From NCBI RefSeq assembly GCF_030433435.1, contig NZ_JANRHH010000012.1, positions 1 through 64,000 on the forward strand: a DNA stretch of 64,000 bases. Direction: 5' to 3'. A program made the position numbers and the translations under genes. Numbering within the stretch: the stretch's first letter is position 1; every line of letters begins with the position of its first letter. Below, one piece after another: positions 33,977 to 42,711 of this stretch. The DNA is from Polycladomyces subterraneus (GTDB lineage: Bacteria > Bacillota > Bacilli > Thermoactinomycetales > JIR-001). The notes under the pieces were generated by a model that saw only the letters and a program-made list of their open reading frames with translations, did no database searches and was not told the DNA's origin.

Positions 33977-35593
33977 ATGGACCAAGAGGCAAAATCATTT
34001 ATACAGGAATGGGTTCCGCAATGGGAGCAGGCGGATCGTCGGCTGAACGAAGCATATTGGAATGCGAGTACTACCGGCGAACAAAAGCATGAGGAGGCGC
34101 TCGCCGAAGCCTTGCGGGAACGCATGCGGATGATGGCCGATCCTGAGCGGTTTGACCGGCTGGAAACGTTGCGGAAAGCAGATATCACCGACCCGTTGAT
34201 TCGTCGACAATTGACTCTGTTATATAAGGATATGGCCATGAACCCGAGCAATCCCCGGAAAATTGAGGAGGTGGCTCGTCTGCAAACGGAGATCGAGGGG
34301 GCGTTTGTCCGGTTCCGTGCTGAGGTGGAGGGAAAAACGGTCACCCAAAACGAGATCAGTGAAATTCTTCGCACCGAAAAAGATCCGTACAAACGAAAAA
34401 AGGTGTGGCGCGCCAGCAAGCAGATTGGCGTAGTGGTGGCTGATTCCATCCGCAGGTTGGCCGAACTGCGCAACGAACTGGCGGTAGAAAAAGGGTTCCG
34501 CGATTACTATCATATGTCGCTCACATTGAGCGAAATTGAGGAAGAGGAACTGTTTACATCTTTGGAAGCGATTTGTTCCCGGACAGACGGGCCGTACGCC
34601 GATCTGAAAAAGGAGATGGACGCTGTATTGGCCAAGCAATATCCCAACTTGCGGCCCGAAGGATTGCGTCCATGGCATTATACCGACCCGTTTTTTCAGG
34701 AGGCACCACCGGTATTTGACTTGGATCTGGATTCACATTTCCGCGATCGGAATCTGGAAGAACTGGCGGCTCGAACCTTCCGGGGAATGGGATTGGACGT
34801 GGAAGAGATCCTCAGGCGCAGTGATTTGTACGAGCGAGACGGAAAAAGTCAGCATGCGTTTTGTTTGGATATGGATCGTCGCGGAGATGTACGGGTGCTG
34901 TGTAACTTACGACCCAATGCGAAATGGATGGAAATTTTGTTACACGAACTGGGACATGCCGTCTACGATGCCAACGTCGATCGGGATTTGCCCTATCTAC
35001 TCCGGCGTTATGCCCATATCGCGACGACGGAGGCGGTTGCCATGCTGATGGGACGTCTGATTCACGACCCGGTGTGGTTGACTGAAGTGGCTGGTATCCC
35101 TGAATCCTGGGTGGCGGAGAAGGATGCGTCACTTCGCAAACAATCCGCATTGTCCATGCTGGTGTTTATTCGCTGGTGTCTGGTGATGATCCATTTTGAA
35201 CGGGATCTATATCGCAATCCGACGGGTGATCTGGACACATTGTGGTGGGATTACGTGGAGCGGTTTCAATTTGTCCCCCGTCCGGAGGGTCGCCGTGCCC
35301 CGGACTGGGCAGCCAAGATTCACCTGGGCACCTCTCCGGTGTATTACCAGAACTATTTGTTGGGAGAATGGATCGCTTCACAAATTTTCAACGCTTTGCC
35401 ATCAAATGGGGAAGCGTCTCATCCGTTGGTCAACAACGCCCATGCAGGTGCGTTTTTGAGAGAGCGAATATTCCGCCCCGGTGCACGGTATCATTGGCAG
35501 GACCTGTTGGAGCAAGCGACCGGTGAACGGTTGAACGTCGAACGGTTTCTGGAGCCTTTTGTAGCGAAGTCAGATGGGGCTGCGGCGGAATAG
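33977..35593 (+). CDS. M2-family (ACE-like) zinc metallopeptidase
   Basis: A 538-residue, mostly helical peptidase with zinc motif LLHELGHAVYD and a downstream glutamate ligand in TTEAVAML, about 23 residues later. The spacing and the DLPYLLRR segment match M2 (angiotensin-converting-enzyme-like) peptidases better than M3. No signal peptide, so it should act in the cytoplasm as a dipeptidyl carboxypeptidase. ATG 33977 follows GGAGAGAGAGG. Its physiological substrate is unknown. Confidence 0.85.
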   Translation: MDQEAKSFIQEWVPQWEQADRRLNEAYWNASTTGEQKHEEALAEALRERMRMMADPERFDRLETLRKADITDPLIRRQLTLLYKDMAMNPSNPRKIEEVARLQTEIEGAFVRFRAEVEGKTVTQNEISEILRTEKDPYKRKKVWRASKQIGVVVADSIRRLAELRNELAVEKGFRDYYHMSLTLSEIEEEELFTSLEAICSRTDGPYADLKKEMDAVLAKQYPNLRPEGLRPWHYTDPFFQEAPPVFDLDLDSHFRDRNLEELAARTFRGMGLDVEEILRRSDLYERDGKSQHAFCLDMDRRGDVRVLCNLRPNAKWMEILLHELGHAVYDANVDRDLPYLLRRYAHIATTEAVAMLMGRLIHDPVWLTEVAGIPESWVAEKDASLRKQSALSMLVFIRWCLVMIHFERDLYRNPTGDLDTLWWDYVERFQFVPRPEGRRAPDWAAKIHLGTSPVYYQNYLLGEWIASQIFNALPSNGEASHPLVNNAHAGAFLRERIFRPGARYHWQDLLEQATGERLNVERFLEPFVAKSDGAAAE

Positions 35594-35639
35594 AGAGCGT
35601 GTTGGGTGGCTCGAAGGCGCTTTATGTCATCGATACACC

Positions 35640-36368
35640 TTATTCTTTGTCGTTTTTATCGGACTGAATCAACTTGTGATATCGTTGTTTCACATGTTGG
35701 AAGTGTTCGCGAATTTGGGTTTTGGACCATCCCTTCTCCATATATAACAGCAGATGGTCCACCAAGGTGGGAAACCACGATAATCCCAATGAACGTTGTG
35801 TAAACGCATGGGCGGCGATTTCCCTGGTCTTCCCGACATATTCCCTCCACGTGAACGGCCCCCAACGTTTGATAGGGACTTTGGGTAAAATGCGATCCGT
35901 GCGGCCGATGGTATGTATCTCCAGATGATGAAACCACTCATGCGTGAGATGCAGTGCGACCAGATCATCTGATGAGACACGGTATCCGGAGCGTTCAAAA
36001 AAATGAGCCAACTGCTTGAGGGAAGGACGATAGATGTCGATAGTCGGGGGTTTGCCACGATATTGGGCGCGCGTTGCGATGTGAGGAGAGGCATGGTCGA
36101 GAAAGCGGACCCGGATACCGCTGGCGATCATTCGATTGATCAGATGGGTGAGTCGGCCATCGTAGAGATGCTTTTGGGCGGCCTGTTCTCCCCACTCCAT
36201 GGCTGATCGGATATACATTCGCACGTCCGCGGGAGAAAGATGGGAAAAGTATACATCTTGTTCCAACTCCAAAAAGGCTAAAACGGGAGCAGGAAGTACA
36301 GGCCAGTGCTGTTCCATGGGGACGGAAGCGAGAGAAGTGGTCGACACCCCGGGCGATTGGCGGATCAT
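35640..36368 (-). CDS. Uncharacterised protein with HEWFH zincin-like motif
   Basis: A 242-residue protein without signal peptide. The motif LHLTHEWFHHLEIH fits an HExxH zinc site; upstream is a Pro/Leu-rich N-terminus and a helical region FSHLSPADVRMYIRSAMEWG. Another His-rich downstream segment (IAAHAFTQRSLGLSW) could supply a third ligand. ATG 36368 follows GGAGGAA; the frame upstream lacks a ribosome site. I cannot assign a family. Peptidase activity is inference from the motif alone. Confidence 0.75.
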   Translation of the reverse strand: MIRQSPGVSTTSLASVPMEQHWPVLPAPVLAFLELEQDVYFSHLSPADVRMYIRSAMEWGEQAAQKHLYDGRLTHLINRMIASGIRVRFLDHASPHIATRAQYRGKPPTIDIYRPSLKQLAHFFERSGYRVSSDDLVALHLTHEWFHHLEIHTIGRTDRILPKVPIKRWGPFTWREYVGKTREIAAHAFTQRSLGLSWFPTLVDHLLLYMEKGWSKTQIREHFQHVKQRYHKLIQSDKNDKE

Positions 36369-36440
36369 TGCGATTCCTCCGTCAAATGAGCTAACGTTTA
36401 TTGCAACGTTATGTCGAATACGGCTTGGCTCATGCGCACA

Positions 36441-36468
36441 AATAAACAACCCCCTATTGCAGGGGGTT
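36441..36468 (-). terminator. Terminator of the SASP gene
   Basis: AACCCCCT/AGGGGGTT (36448-36455 and 36461-36468), read on the minus strand into GTTTATTTG. Confidence 0.8.
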
Positions 36469-36492
36469 GCGGGAAGAAAGAACCATGATTGT

Positions 36493-36702
36493 TTATCGAC
36501 GAACCGCCGCAGCTGCTTGTCCACTCATTTGTTGTTCGGCCAAAGCGACCAGGCGCTTCGTAATTTCCCCACCGACAGAACCGTTAGCGCGGGACGTCGT
36601 GTCGGGACCCAGCTGAACACCAAATTCCTGGGCGATTTCGGCTTTCATTTGATCCAGGGCTTGACGAGCACCAGGAGACAAAATTCGGTTGTTACGTGGC
36701 AT
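36493..36702 (-). CDS. Alpha/beta-type small acid-soluble spore protein
   Basis: A 69-residue DNA-binding spore protein. The GPR-protease recognition region [11 protein letters not shown] and the signature [20 protein letters not shown] are diagnostic. Such proteins coat spore DNA and supply amino acids on germination. ATG 36702 follows GAGGTGG. It is expected to be transcribed by the forespore sigma factor; I did not identify its promoter. Confidence 0.95.
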   Translation of the reverse strand: MPRNNRILSPGARQALDQMKAEIAQEFGVQLGPDTTSRANGSVGGEITKRLVALAEQQMSGQAAAAVRR

Positions 36703-36881
36703 TCTTTCCACCTCTTCGTTATGGATTAGCTTGCAAGCTCTGTTTGTAGTTTGTGATGCAAAGGCCGAATTATACCAATCCAACCGAAAAAATCCGTCGA
36801 ATCAGATGAGTCAGGTGACAAAGTCGGAAAAGCCGTGTGAGACGGCCTTTCTCGGGTATGCTAATCCGAGAGGAGTGATAA

Positions 36882-37301
36882 ATGCCCATGTTTTTCCACG
36901 GGATTCCCTTTGTCCATTTGGTCAAGCAATTTCCTGTGTTGCAAGCTTCCAATGGTTCTCGCAAGTCTCCGGATAAGCGGCAAGATGCCCGGCGTCTGAT
37001 TGAGCGCATCGGCTTTGAGCCGGTTCATCTATTGCGTTCTTCGCCGGAATACTCGATCAGGCGGTGTTTGAGGGAATGCTTGCAGTACGGTGACACGGTG
37101 TTTGCTTTTTCTACATTACCATTTCCCCGCGTGCAGCTGAGTCCGCACGAATGGGGCGTTCGCTGTTTACAACTTCACGCGGCGGATTGGGCCGTCACGA
37201 CGGATCAGCGGGCGATCAGATGGATTCGAGAGCATTTCCATTCCTTACCCGTTCTGTTTTGTCAAGCAGGGAAGCCTCCATTTTTTCGCGAAAGGGGATA
37301 A
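36882..37301 (+). CDS. Hypothetical protein
   Basis: A 139-residue protein, rich in Arg, His, Phe and Pro, with no signal peptide or membrane segment. The ATG follows GAGAGGAGTG and codon use resembles that of neighbouring genes. It ends 27 bases before the M24 peptidase start, suggesting cotranscription. Two cysteines near the middle (RRCLRECLQ) are notable. I do not recognise the family. Confidence 0.6.
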   Translation: MPMFFHGIPFVHLVKQFPVLQASNGSRKSPDKRQDARRLIERIGFEPVHLLRSSPEYSIRRCLRECLQYGDTVFAFSTLPFPRVQLSPHEWGVRCLQLHAADWAVTTDQRAIRWIREHFHSLPVLFCQAGKPPFFRERG

Positions 37302-37328
37302 AGGTAAGGAAGTTTGGGAGGGATCGGG

Positions 37329-38531
37329 ATGGACAACCAACTACCACTTGTACCAGTGGAGGAGATCGAACGGCGTTACCGACGGTTTCAACAGACGTTG
37401 GATCGGATGGAACTGGACGGCGCCCTGATCGCTCAAAATATCGATTTGTACTATCTAACGGGAACGATGCAATACGGTTTGCTTTTCGTTCCCCGGACAG
37501 GTGATCCGTGCCTTTACGTGAAAAAAAGTGTCACTCGTGCGAAGCGTGAATCCTCCGTGCCGGTGGAGCCGATGGGACGAATGCGGGAATTGCCGCAACG
37601 GATTGCGGAGCGCTTCGGCCCCATTCGCCGTGTGGGGATGGAATTGGATGTATTGCCGTATGCGCAGGCAACGTTTTACGCCAATAAATTGTTCCCGAAA
37701 GCCGAAATGACGGATATTTCGTTTCCACTTCGACTGCAACGAGCTGTCAAATCGGATTACGAATTAAATCAATTAAAACGAGCAGCCACTTGTGTGCGGG
37801 AGATCGTGGAAGCGCTTCCGGAAATGCTAAAACCAGGTATGCGGGAAGTGGAGCTGGCAGCCGAAATTGAACGGCGCTTACGGTTGAAGGGGAATATCAA
37901 CCTATACCGAATGCGCGCCTTCAATCAAGAGCTTGTGCTGGGCATGGTCGCCTCAGGAGCGGCCGCTGCTGCTCCCACTTACTTCGATGGACCCGCTGGC
38001 GGGTTAGGCTTGAGCACCGCCAGTCCACAGGGGGCAGGTTGGAAAGAAATCCGAGTGGGTGAGCCGATTCTGGTGGATATCAGTGCGGTGATTGAAGGAT
38101 ATATCATCGATCAAACGCGGCTGGCGGTCATTGGTGAGCTGGATGCCGATCTGGAACACGCCTACAGGACCACACGCCGGATCCTGAAGGCAACAGAGGA
38201 AAAGGGAAAACCGGGGGTATCTTGGGAAGCGTTGTACGTGGAAGCATTGAAAATGGCGGATGAAGCCGGTTTGGTGGATCATTTTATGGGATACGGCGAA
38301 GATCAGGCCAAATTTTTGGGACACGGCGTCGGATTGGAGTTGGATGAACTGCCCGTTTTGGCACGCGGGTTCGATCAACCGTTGGAGGAGGGAATGGTGA
38401 TCGCGGTGGAGCCGAAATTCACCTTCCCCGGACGGGGTGTGATCGGTATCGAAAACACGTATGTCGTGACGGCAGATGGTTTGCAGTCGTTGACCACCGC
38501 TACCGAAGAGATCGTCCGGGTGCGGGCGTGA
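37329..38531 (+). CDS. M24-family peptidase (Xaa-Pro aminopeptidase-like)
   Basis: A 400-residue pita-bread metallopeptidase with a creatinase N-terminal domain (about 10-160). All five metal ligands are visible: Asp in ILVDISAV and YIIDQTR, His in FLGHGVGLELDE, Glu in VIAVEPKF and IGIENTY. It probably removes N-terminal residues before proline, though related creatinases and ligand hydrolases exist. ATG 37329 follows GGGAGG. A terminator-bounded untranslated region follows. Confidence 0.9.
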   Translation: MDNQLPLVPVEEIERRYRRFQQTLDRMELDGALIAQNIDLYYLTGTMQYGLLFVPRTGDPCLYVKKSVTRAKRESSVPVEPMGRMRELPQRIAERFGPIRRVGMELDVLPYAQATFYANKLFPKAEMTDISFPLRLQRAVKSDYELNQLKRAATCVREIVEALPEMLKPGMREVELAAEIERRLRLKGNINLYRMRAFNQELVLGMVASGAAAAAPTYFDGPAGGLGLSTASPQGAGWKEIRVGEPILVDISAVIEGYIIDQTRLAVIGELDADLEHAYRTTRRILKATEEKGKPGVSWEALYVEALKMADEAGLVDHFMGYGEDQAKFLGHGVGLELDELPVLARGFDQPLEEGMVIAVEPKFTFPGRGVIGIENTYVVTADGLQSLTTATEEIVRVRA

Positions 38532-38803
38532 TCCATCAGGCTGAAGTCCCTGAAGGACACTTTCACGGTCGCCGTTTGATTCACAGTCTGTTTCCACTTT
38601 GGACCACGCCCAAGTTGCGGGTTGTGCTGTCACCTCACAAGGATCAAGTTGATGGAGTAGGTCTGGTCAATCACTTGTGCCGGGTGAGCCTGTTTCCCTC
38701 TCGTGCCTGTAATGCACACGCTCCATGGTTCTCGTGGGAAGCAGGCCATCCTTTATTAATGGAAAAGGTACTGACCCTTCGCGCCGGGTGAAGGGCTTTT
38801 TTT
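38532..38803 (+). other. Structured 3' region or candidate RNA after the M24 gene
   Basis: No gene is seen. Stem-loops occur in series: CACAAG/CTTGTG (38636-38641, 38674-38679), and a long stem GGGTG-GCCTGTTTCCC with GGGAAGCAGGC-CATCC (38682-38698, 38736-38751), then an intrinsic terminator CCCTTC/GAAGGG with CTTTTTTT (38775-38803). The long stem shares GCCTGTTTCCCTC and its GGGTG flank with the stem at 17995-18064. It could be an independent small RNA or an elaborate 3' untranslated region. Confidence 0.45.
38775..38803 (+). terminator. Intrinsic terminator before gerE
   Basis: CCCTTC-GCGCCGGGT-GAAGGG followed by CTTTTTTTG. Confidence 0.85.
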
Positions 38804-39025
38804 GTTCGCCTTTAAAAATCGCTTGACAACGGGTTTGTTTCCCACTCACAGATAGATGCCGATTTGAATACGATGACACCGTGTCGAGGGTTTCAGGCTG
38901 AAAAACCGGATAATCGCCTAATTTCGCCTCTCCCCATCACCCGCGAATAAGCCTGTTCATACAATAATCTGACTGAGTCCCGACCCTCGTGTTCTAAGAG
39001 CTCGAGCAAAGAGGGGTGGCATATT

Positions 39026-39244
39026 TTGACCAACCAGAAAGGGAAGCCCCTGTTGACCAACAGGGAGAGGGAAGTGTTCGAGTTACTGGTCCAAGACAAG
39101 ACCACCAAGGATATTGCTCAACAACTGTTTATCAGCGAGAAAACCGTCCGCAATCATATTTCGAACGTGATGCAGAAACTCAACGTAAAAGGACGGTCGC
39201 AGGCGGTTGTTGAACTTGTGCGATTAGGAGAGTTGAAAATCTGA
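39026..39244 (+). CDS. gerE: Mother-cell sporulation regulator GerE
   Basis: A 72-residue LuxR-type DNA-binding protein without a receiver domain. KPLLTNREREVFELLVQDKT, TKDIAQQLFISEKTVRNHIS and GRSQAVVELVRLGELKI are nearly identical to B. subtilis GerE (74 residues). It acts late in the mother cell on coat and sigK genes. TTG 39026 follows AGAGGGG. In B. subtilis it follows sdhCAB; here about 11 kb intervene. Confidence 0.96.
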   Translation: MTNQKGKPLLTNREREVFELLVQDKTTKDIAQQLFISEKTVRNHISNVMQKLNVKGRSQAVVELVRLGELKI

Positions 39245-39256
39245 CCCTCGTCACGC

Positions 39257-39287
39257 AAAACCCTACGTGAACGTAGGGTTTTTTGTT
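39257..39287 (+). terminator. Terminator of gerE
   Basis: AACCCTAC-GTGAAC-GTAGGGTT followed by TTTTG (39259-39284). Confidence 0.92.
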
Positions 39288-39690
39288 TGGGGTGAAAGGG
39301 ATATATCAACTTTCTTGTTGTCTAACGGCCAGTCAAGTCAAAGGTGGCAATCCCTTGTCTCGAATCGTTGAGCCAGGAAACTTCCGATTCTATTATATAT
39401 ACTACGCCAGTATCATTGGGTTAGCGTTTTCCATTCAGAAAATCGCGAACTATATGCGATCGAATCCGGCACGGCCAAATGTTGGATGAAGATTTAGTTG
39501 CAATACCGGGAGCTCCTGTACAAGCAGAAAAAACAGCGTGCGTAGTGGGAGGGGCCAAAGTGCAGGAGTTCGTGTCTTACGATACCCGTTTGGAACAGGA
39601 GATCATCGGGTCATGATTTATGATCCCTCTTGTGTAGCAGATGAATGGGTGGGTTTCTTTGTGTGACGTCTGGGCAGGTCAACATGTCCT
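39288..39690. other. Degenerate DNA downstream of gerE
   Basis: A 68-codon open frame at 39283-39489 has no ribosome site and no recognisable product. Short fragments read in several frames are interrupted by stops. It looks like the left part of a decayed mobile segment leading into the tnpB remnant, but I cannot identify it. Confidence 0.4.
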
Positions 39691-39885
39691 CTCGAAGAGT
39701 TCATCGTCTACAAGGCAGAATAGGCCAGTAAACGGGTGGTGCTCGTCGATCCGAAAAACACTTTGCAGGCACGCAATATGTAGGGGTTTGGAGCGGGGCG
39801 AAAAAATTCTATCAAGGGAGGTGAATTTCCTCCGTTATTGACGCTCATCGCTATCCCCCGCTCCATTCCAAGGGTTCGAAGTTAG
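39691..39885 (+). pseudogene. Remnant of an IS200/IS605-type tnpB
   Basis: One frame reads FIVYKAE, stop, ASKRVVLVDPKNTLQARNM, stop, then GFGAGRKNSIKGGEFPPLLT and a tail ending RVRS. The YKAE..(G)KRVVLVDPKNT segment matches the region of TnpB just before the C-terminal zinc finger. The CxxC pairs of the zinc finger are missing and two stops interrupt the frame, so only a scrap remains. Confidence 0.55.
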
Positions 39886-39954
39886 TACAGACGCCCTGAT
39901 GAGGATGCTACGGGTGACTAACAGCCTTGTACGCCCTCATTTGATTCTTTAAAA

Positions 39955-40110
39955 TTACTTGTTTATATTGTCTTCCTCAAAGTGGTCAGTGGGTTGGATG
40001 ATTGTTTCACAGACAGGGCATTGGATTAAGCTGTTAAAATTAAGATACTGTTTTTTGTCGACTTGAAATACTTTACCACATTGACAGGCTATGGTTACGA
40101 TTTCTTCCAA
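39955..40110 (-). CDS. Tiny zinc-ribbon protein
   Basis: About 51 residues: two CxC/CxxC-like pairs, ACQCGK and QCPVCE, 21 residues apart, form a probable zinc ribbon. TTG 40110 is preceded by AAGGTGG at a good distance. The frame is open to an ATG at 40167 that overlaps the upstream small gene and would give 70 residues. AT-rich, phage- or plasmid-like. Function unknown. Confidence 0.5.
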   Translation of the reverse strand: MEEIVTIACQCGKVFQVDKKQYLNFNSLIQCPVCETIIQPTDHFEEDNINK

Positions 40111-40135
40111 TGGCTTCACCCACCTTACTCTTGCT

Positions 40136-40303
40136 TTAGTTTTTTGTCTCTTTAGAGTGGGGAGCATAAGATAACCGTTTGATGAAATTGATAATGCCTT
40201 TTTTTGTTTGTGGATCTAGGTACTTCTCATATAAATTGATATTAACCGGATAATTATGTCGCTCATCTTTGTTGTTTGAATAATTTATTTTTTGAGCTTC
40301 CAT
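40136..40303 (-). CDS. Hypothetical 55-residue protein
   Basis: ATG 40303 is preceded by an excellent AAGGAGG. The product begins MEAQKINYSNNKDERHNYPV and is rich in Asn, Lys and Tyr, unlike the rest of the window. It overlaps or abuts the zinc-ribbon ORF on the same strand, so the two probably form a small operon of foreign origin. I do not recognise it. Confidence 0.5.
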   Translation of the reverse strand: MEAQKINYSNNKDERHNYPVNINLYEKYLDPQTKKGIINFIKRLSYAPHSKETKN

Positions 40304-40465
40304 AATCGTGTCCTCCTTTGAAGTAATATAAAAGTGTATAAGCGATGTATCTAATTAGACACGAAAATCCTTTTTCCTTCTTCGTTCATAAACACTTTGT
40401 TAAACCAATGCAATCCAAACATATTAAAAAATTATCATTTTAATGAGAGATTAGATATGCGCGGA

Positions 40466-40545
40466 GAATTCGATCCACATAGGGCGCTCGTGGACCGAAT
40501 CCTCTACAACCCGGATGAGAGGGCTAACCGGAAAACAACCCTCTC
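40466..40545. repeat. Two adjacent hairpins
   Basis: Hairpin 1 pairs GAATTCGATCCAC (40466-40478) with GTGGACCGAATCC (40490-40502), 11 Watson-Crick plus two G-U/A-C positions. Hairpin 2 pairs GAGAGGG (40517-40523) with CCCTCTC (40539-40545). They sit in a gene-free AT-rich stretch (40304-41021) and could be a transposon end or an RNA. Confidence 0.5.
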
Positions 40546-40691
40546 CCAGGGCCACAGGCCTAAAAATTAAGCCGTAACTTTCTTAAACGACCGCCTTTAT
40601 TTCTCCGTTCGCTTTTTTTGATGACAAGGAGTGGGTAAACCACAAGACGCTGAGCCATGATTCGCGGACCCATAGTAGTATTTTTTATTAT

Positions 40692-40753
40692 GGGTTCCAT
40701 GGAGGGCCATAGTTGGCCAACGATTACGGGTTCGATTCCCGTGCAAACCCCCA
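40692..40753 (+). pseudogene. tRNA 3'-end fragment
   Basis: A complete T-arm, ACGGG-TTCGATT-CCCGT (40726-40742), is followed by GCAAACC, one base and CCA (40743-40753). The matching 5' acceptor GGTTTGC is absent and no normal anticodon arm is seen. Such 3' ends are typical attachment-site duplicates left by tRNA-targeting integrases. The parent tRNA is not in the window. Confidence 0.5.
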
Positions 40754-41021
40754 AAAAGATCCAACCACTCTCCTTTTACTGGTTATCGTTCTTTGTCTGA
40801 GGTATCACGTTTCATTACTTTTATCCACGATATTTGGTATTAGCATATGGGGGATTTTCACTTGGTTAGTTCACATTTTTCAGGTTAACGTACAGGGTTG
40901 AGGAATTGAGGAGACTGTGGCAAAAGGGAGTTGTCATTAAGCTCAAATTTATATATTTTTTTATTTAGTAATGTTCATAAATAAGATTAAGTTCAAACAA
41001 GCGATGCCAGAGGTGAGAAAT

Positions 41022-41612
41022 ATGAGAAGGCTTCTTCTTTCTGATCCCTGGTCTGTTTACAAAAACGAACTACTTTATTCCAGCAAGGGGAAAAACACCA
41101 GTCTGTACGAGATCATCTTCCCGTATCACCAAGGGTTGGGAGCGCACATTCACACTTCCGGCGAGGATTGCGCCTTGGTGTTGTCCGGAAACTTGACCTA
41201 TTTTGTGGGCAATCGCGAAACAATCAAAGCCGAGCCGGGCAGCATCGTATTCGGCTGGCAAAATGTCTTGCACGGGTACCTAAACAAAGAAAACGAGCCG
41301 GTTCACCTGCTTGTTTTTGTCACCCCCAGTAAAATCGGATTGGCCTATCCCGATGATGACGACCCAGTCGTGCGAAAAGTTCCCGTGGAACGCCGCAAAG
41401 TTCACGCCGAAGAAGAGGTAAACGTTTCATCAGAATATTCATCTTTTCAGACCGTTCTCGTTCACGGGCGCTACGAAGAGCCGGAGGAACTGGACGCATT
41501 CAAAGTCTTCATCGATTGGAAGAAGAAGCAACTTTTTATTTTTGATGGAGAAAAAGTGGAATTGACGGCTGATGAGCCCGTTCGTCTGCTCAAATATGTA
41601 GCGAAGAGTTAA
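41022..41612 (+). CDS. Cupin-domain protein
   Basis: A 196-residue protein with a double-stranded beta-helix region: GLGAHIHTSGEDCALVLSGN contains the two His and a Glu of cupin motif 1, and PGSIVFGWQNVLHGYLN holds motif 2. The C-terminal half is acidic and lacks a second clear cupin. ATG 41022 follows AGAGGTGAG. Substrate unknown; it may bind a small metabolite or metal. It lies in the accessory segment. Confidence 0.78.
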   Translation: MRRLLLSDPWSVYKNELLYSSKGKNTSLYEIIFPYHQGLGAHIHTSGEDCALVLSGNLTYFVGNRETIKAEPGSIVFGWQNVLHGYLNKENEPVHLLVFVTPSKIGLAYPDDDDPVVRKVPVERRKVHAEEEVNVSSEYSSFQTVLVHGRYEEPEELDAFKVFIDWKKKQLFIFDGEKVELTADEPVRLLKYVAKS

Positions 41613-41838
41613 GATGGATCCGTCTATCTGGAGATCATCAAGAAAAGCTCACCCAAAACAACAGACCAAGCTAATGTTTTCCCCGCCTAAGTCAAATACC
41701 AGTGGGTGAATCGGATATTTGGGTTTCTCGTCATCTCAAGGATATGTCCGTTTTCATTAGCGGACATATGCGTTTTTGCTCAACTAGAGTAATATATGGA
41801 TTGTTCACACCTGACTTGAAAGAATGAGGTCATCCAAA

Positions 41839-42705
41839 ATGATAGAACAAATTTTGGAAAAACTGATGAAGCGATACGGTGCATTGAAAATAACTCCATT
41901 AAAAGGAGGTTATACGAACTCGACAGTTTTGATGGACGGAACTGAGCCATTATTAGTTGCCAAGATTGCACGAAGGGATAATCAGGATACTTTAAACGAA
42001 ATTGGCTGTCTCGGTTTACTTAAAGGAGAAAACATAATCCCTTCTTTATATGAAACATTCGATCTGTTCGATTTTAGAATAATGATTATGGATTACCGAG
42101 AAGGAATAAACGGTCAGTTCATTTTAGACGATCACAAGTGGAATGAAGCTATTGAATTATACAAGTTGCTTGGTATATCTCTTGCTTCTCATATTCATGC
42201 AATTGCCTATCGCGCAGATGGATGTGGAATTATTAGAAAAAGTTCCTTGGGTTCTCTGAGAGAAATGGTGTTCGACTTGGACTTTGTACCTTTGTCATTA
42301 AAAACGTCATCAGACGAGATCCTATCAATCATTAAGGAAAGTGAAAGTGAGTGGGTATTAACCCATGGGGATTATGGGCCACATAACATATTGATATCAC
42401 AGGGAAAGCAGTTGTCTGTACTGGATTGGGAGTGGGCAGAGTGGGCGCATCCGTTAAATGATTTGGCGTGGGTATATTGGTTTACGAATTACCATTATCC
42501 GGACGAGGCTGATTTGCTCTTTGAATCCTTTATTAATGGATATGTTTTACATAAAAGAATTTCTTATGAACCTAATCTCATAAAGGCTTATTGTATTGAT
42601 AAAATTTTGAATATATTGTTGCGTGTGAAAAATGCTGCAAAGGATGTGCAAGACGAGTGGATTCGTCGTTTAGATTGGACTCTAAATAAGGAATTTTGTA
42701 TATAA
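41839..42705 (+). CDS. APH-family phosphotransferase (aminoglycoside/choline kinase-like)
   Basis: A 288-residue kinase-like protein. The catalytic loop VLTHGDYGPHNILI and metal-binding LSVLDWEWAEWAHPLNDLAW are typical of APH enzymes; an N-terminal GGYTNSTVLM nucleotide loop and VAKIAR lysine are visible. It may phosphorylate an aminoglycoside, macrolide, choline or sugar; the substrate cannot be set. ATG 41839 follows GAGGT. It is markedly more AT-rich than the core genes, suggesting transfer. Confidence 0.85.
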   Translation: MIEQILEKLMKRYGALKITPLKGGYTNSTVLMDGTEPLLVAKIARRDNQDTLNEIGCLGLLKGENIIPSLYETFDLFDFRIMIMDYREGINGQFILDDHKWNEAIELYKLLGISLASHIHAIAYRADGCGIIRKSSLGSLREMVFDLDFVPLSLKTSSDEILSIIKESESEWVLTHGDYGPHNILISQGKQLSVLDWEWAEWAHPLNDLAWVYWFTNYHYPDEADLLFESFINGYVLHKRISYEPNLIKAYCIDKILNILLRVKNAAKDVQDEWIRRLDWTLNKEFCI

Positions 42706-42711
42706 ACTACA

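Noticed and set aside
38528-38791. 87-codon open frame after the M24 gene
   Set aside because: Covers the stem-loop series and terminator; overlaps the previous stop, no ribosome site, no family.
38532-38803. 6S RNA or SRP RNA
   Set aside because: The conserved central-bubble pattern of 6S RNA and the GGAAG/GCA loop motif of SRP RNA were not found; only generic stems and a terminator are present.
39283-39489. 68-codon open frame after gerE
   Set aside because: Starts inside the gerE terminator, lacks a ribosome site, and gives no recognisable sequence.
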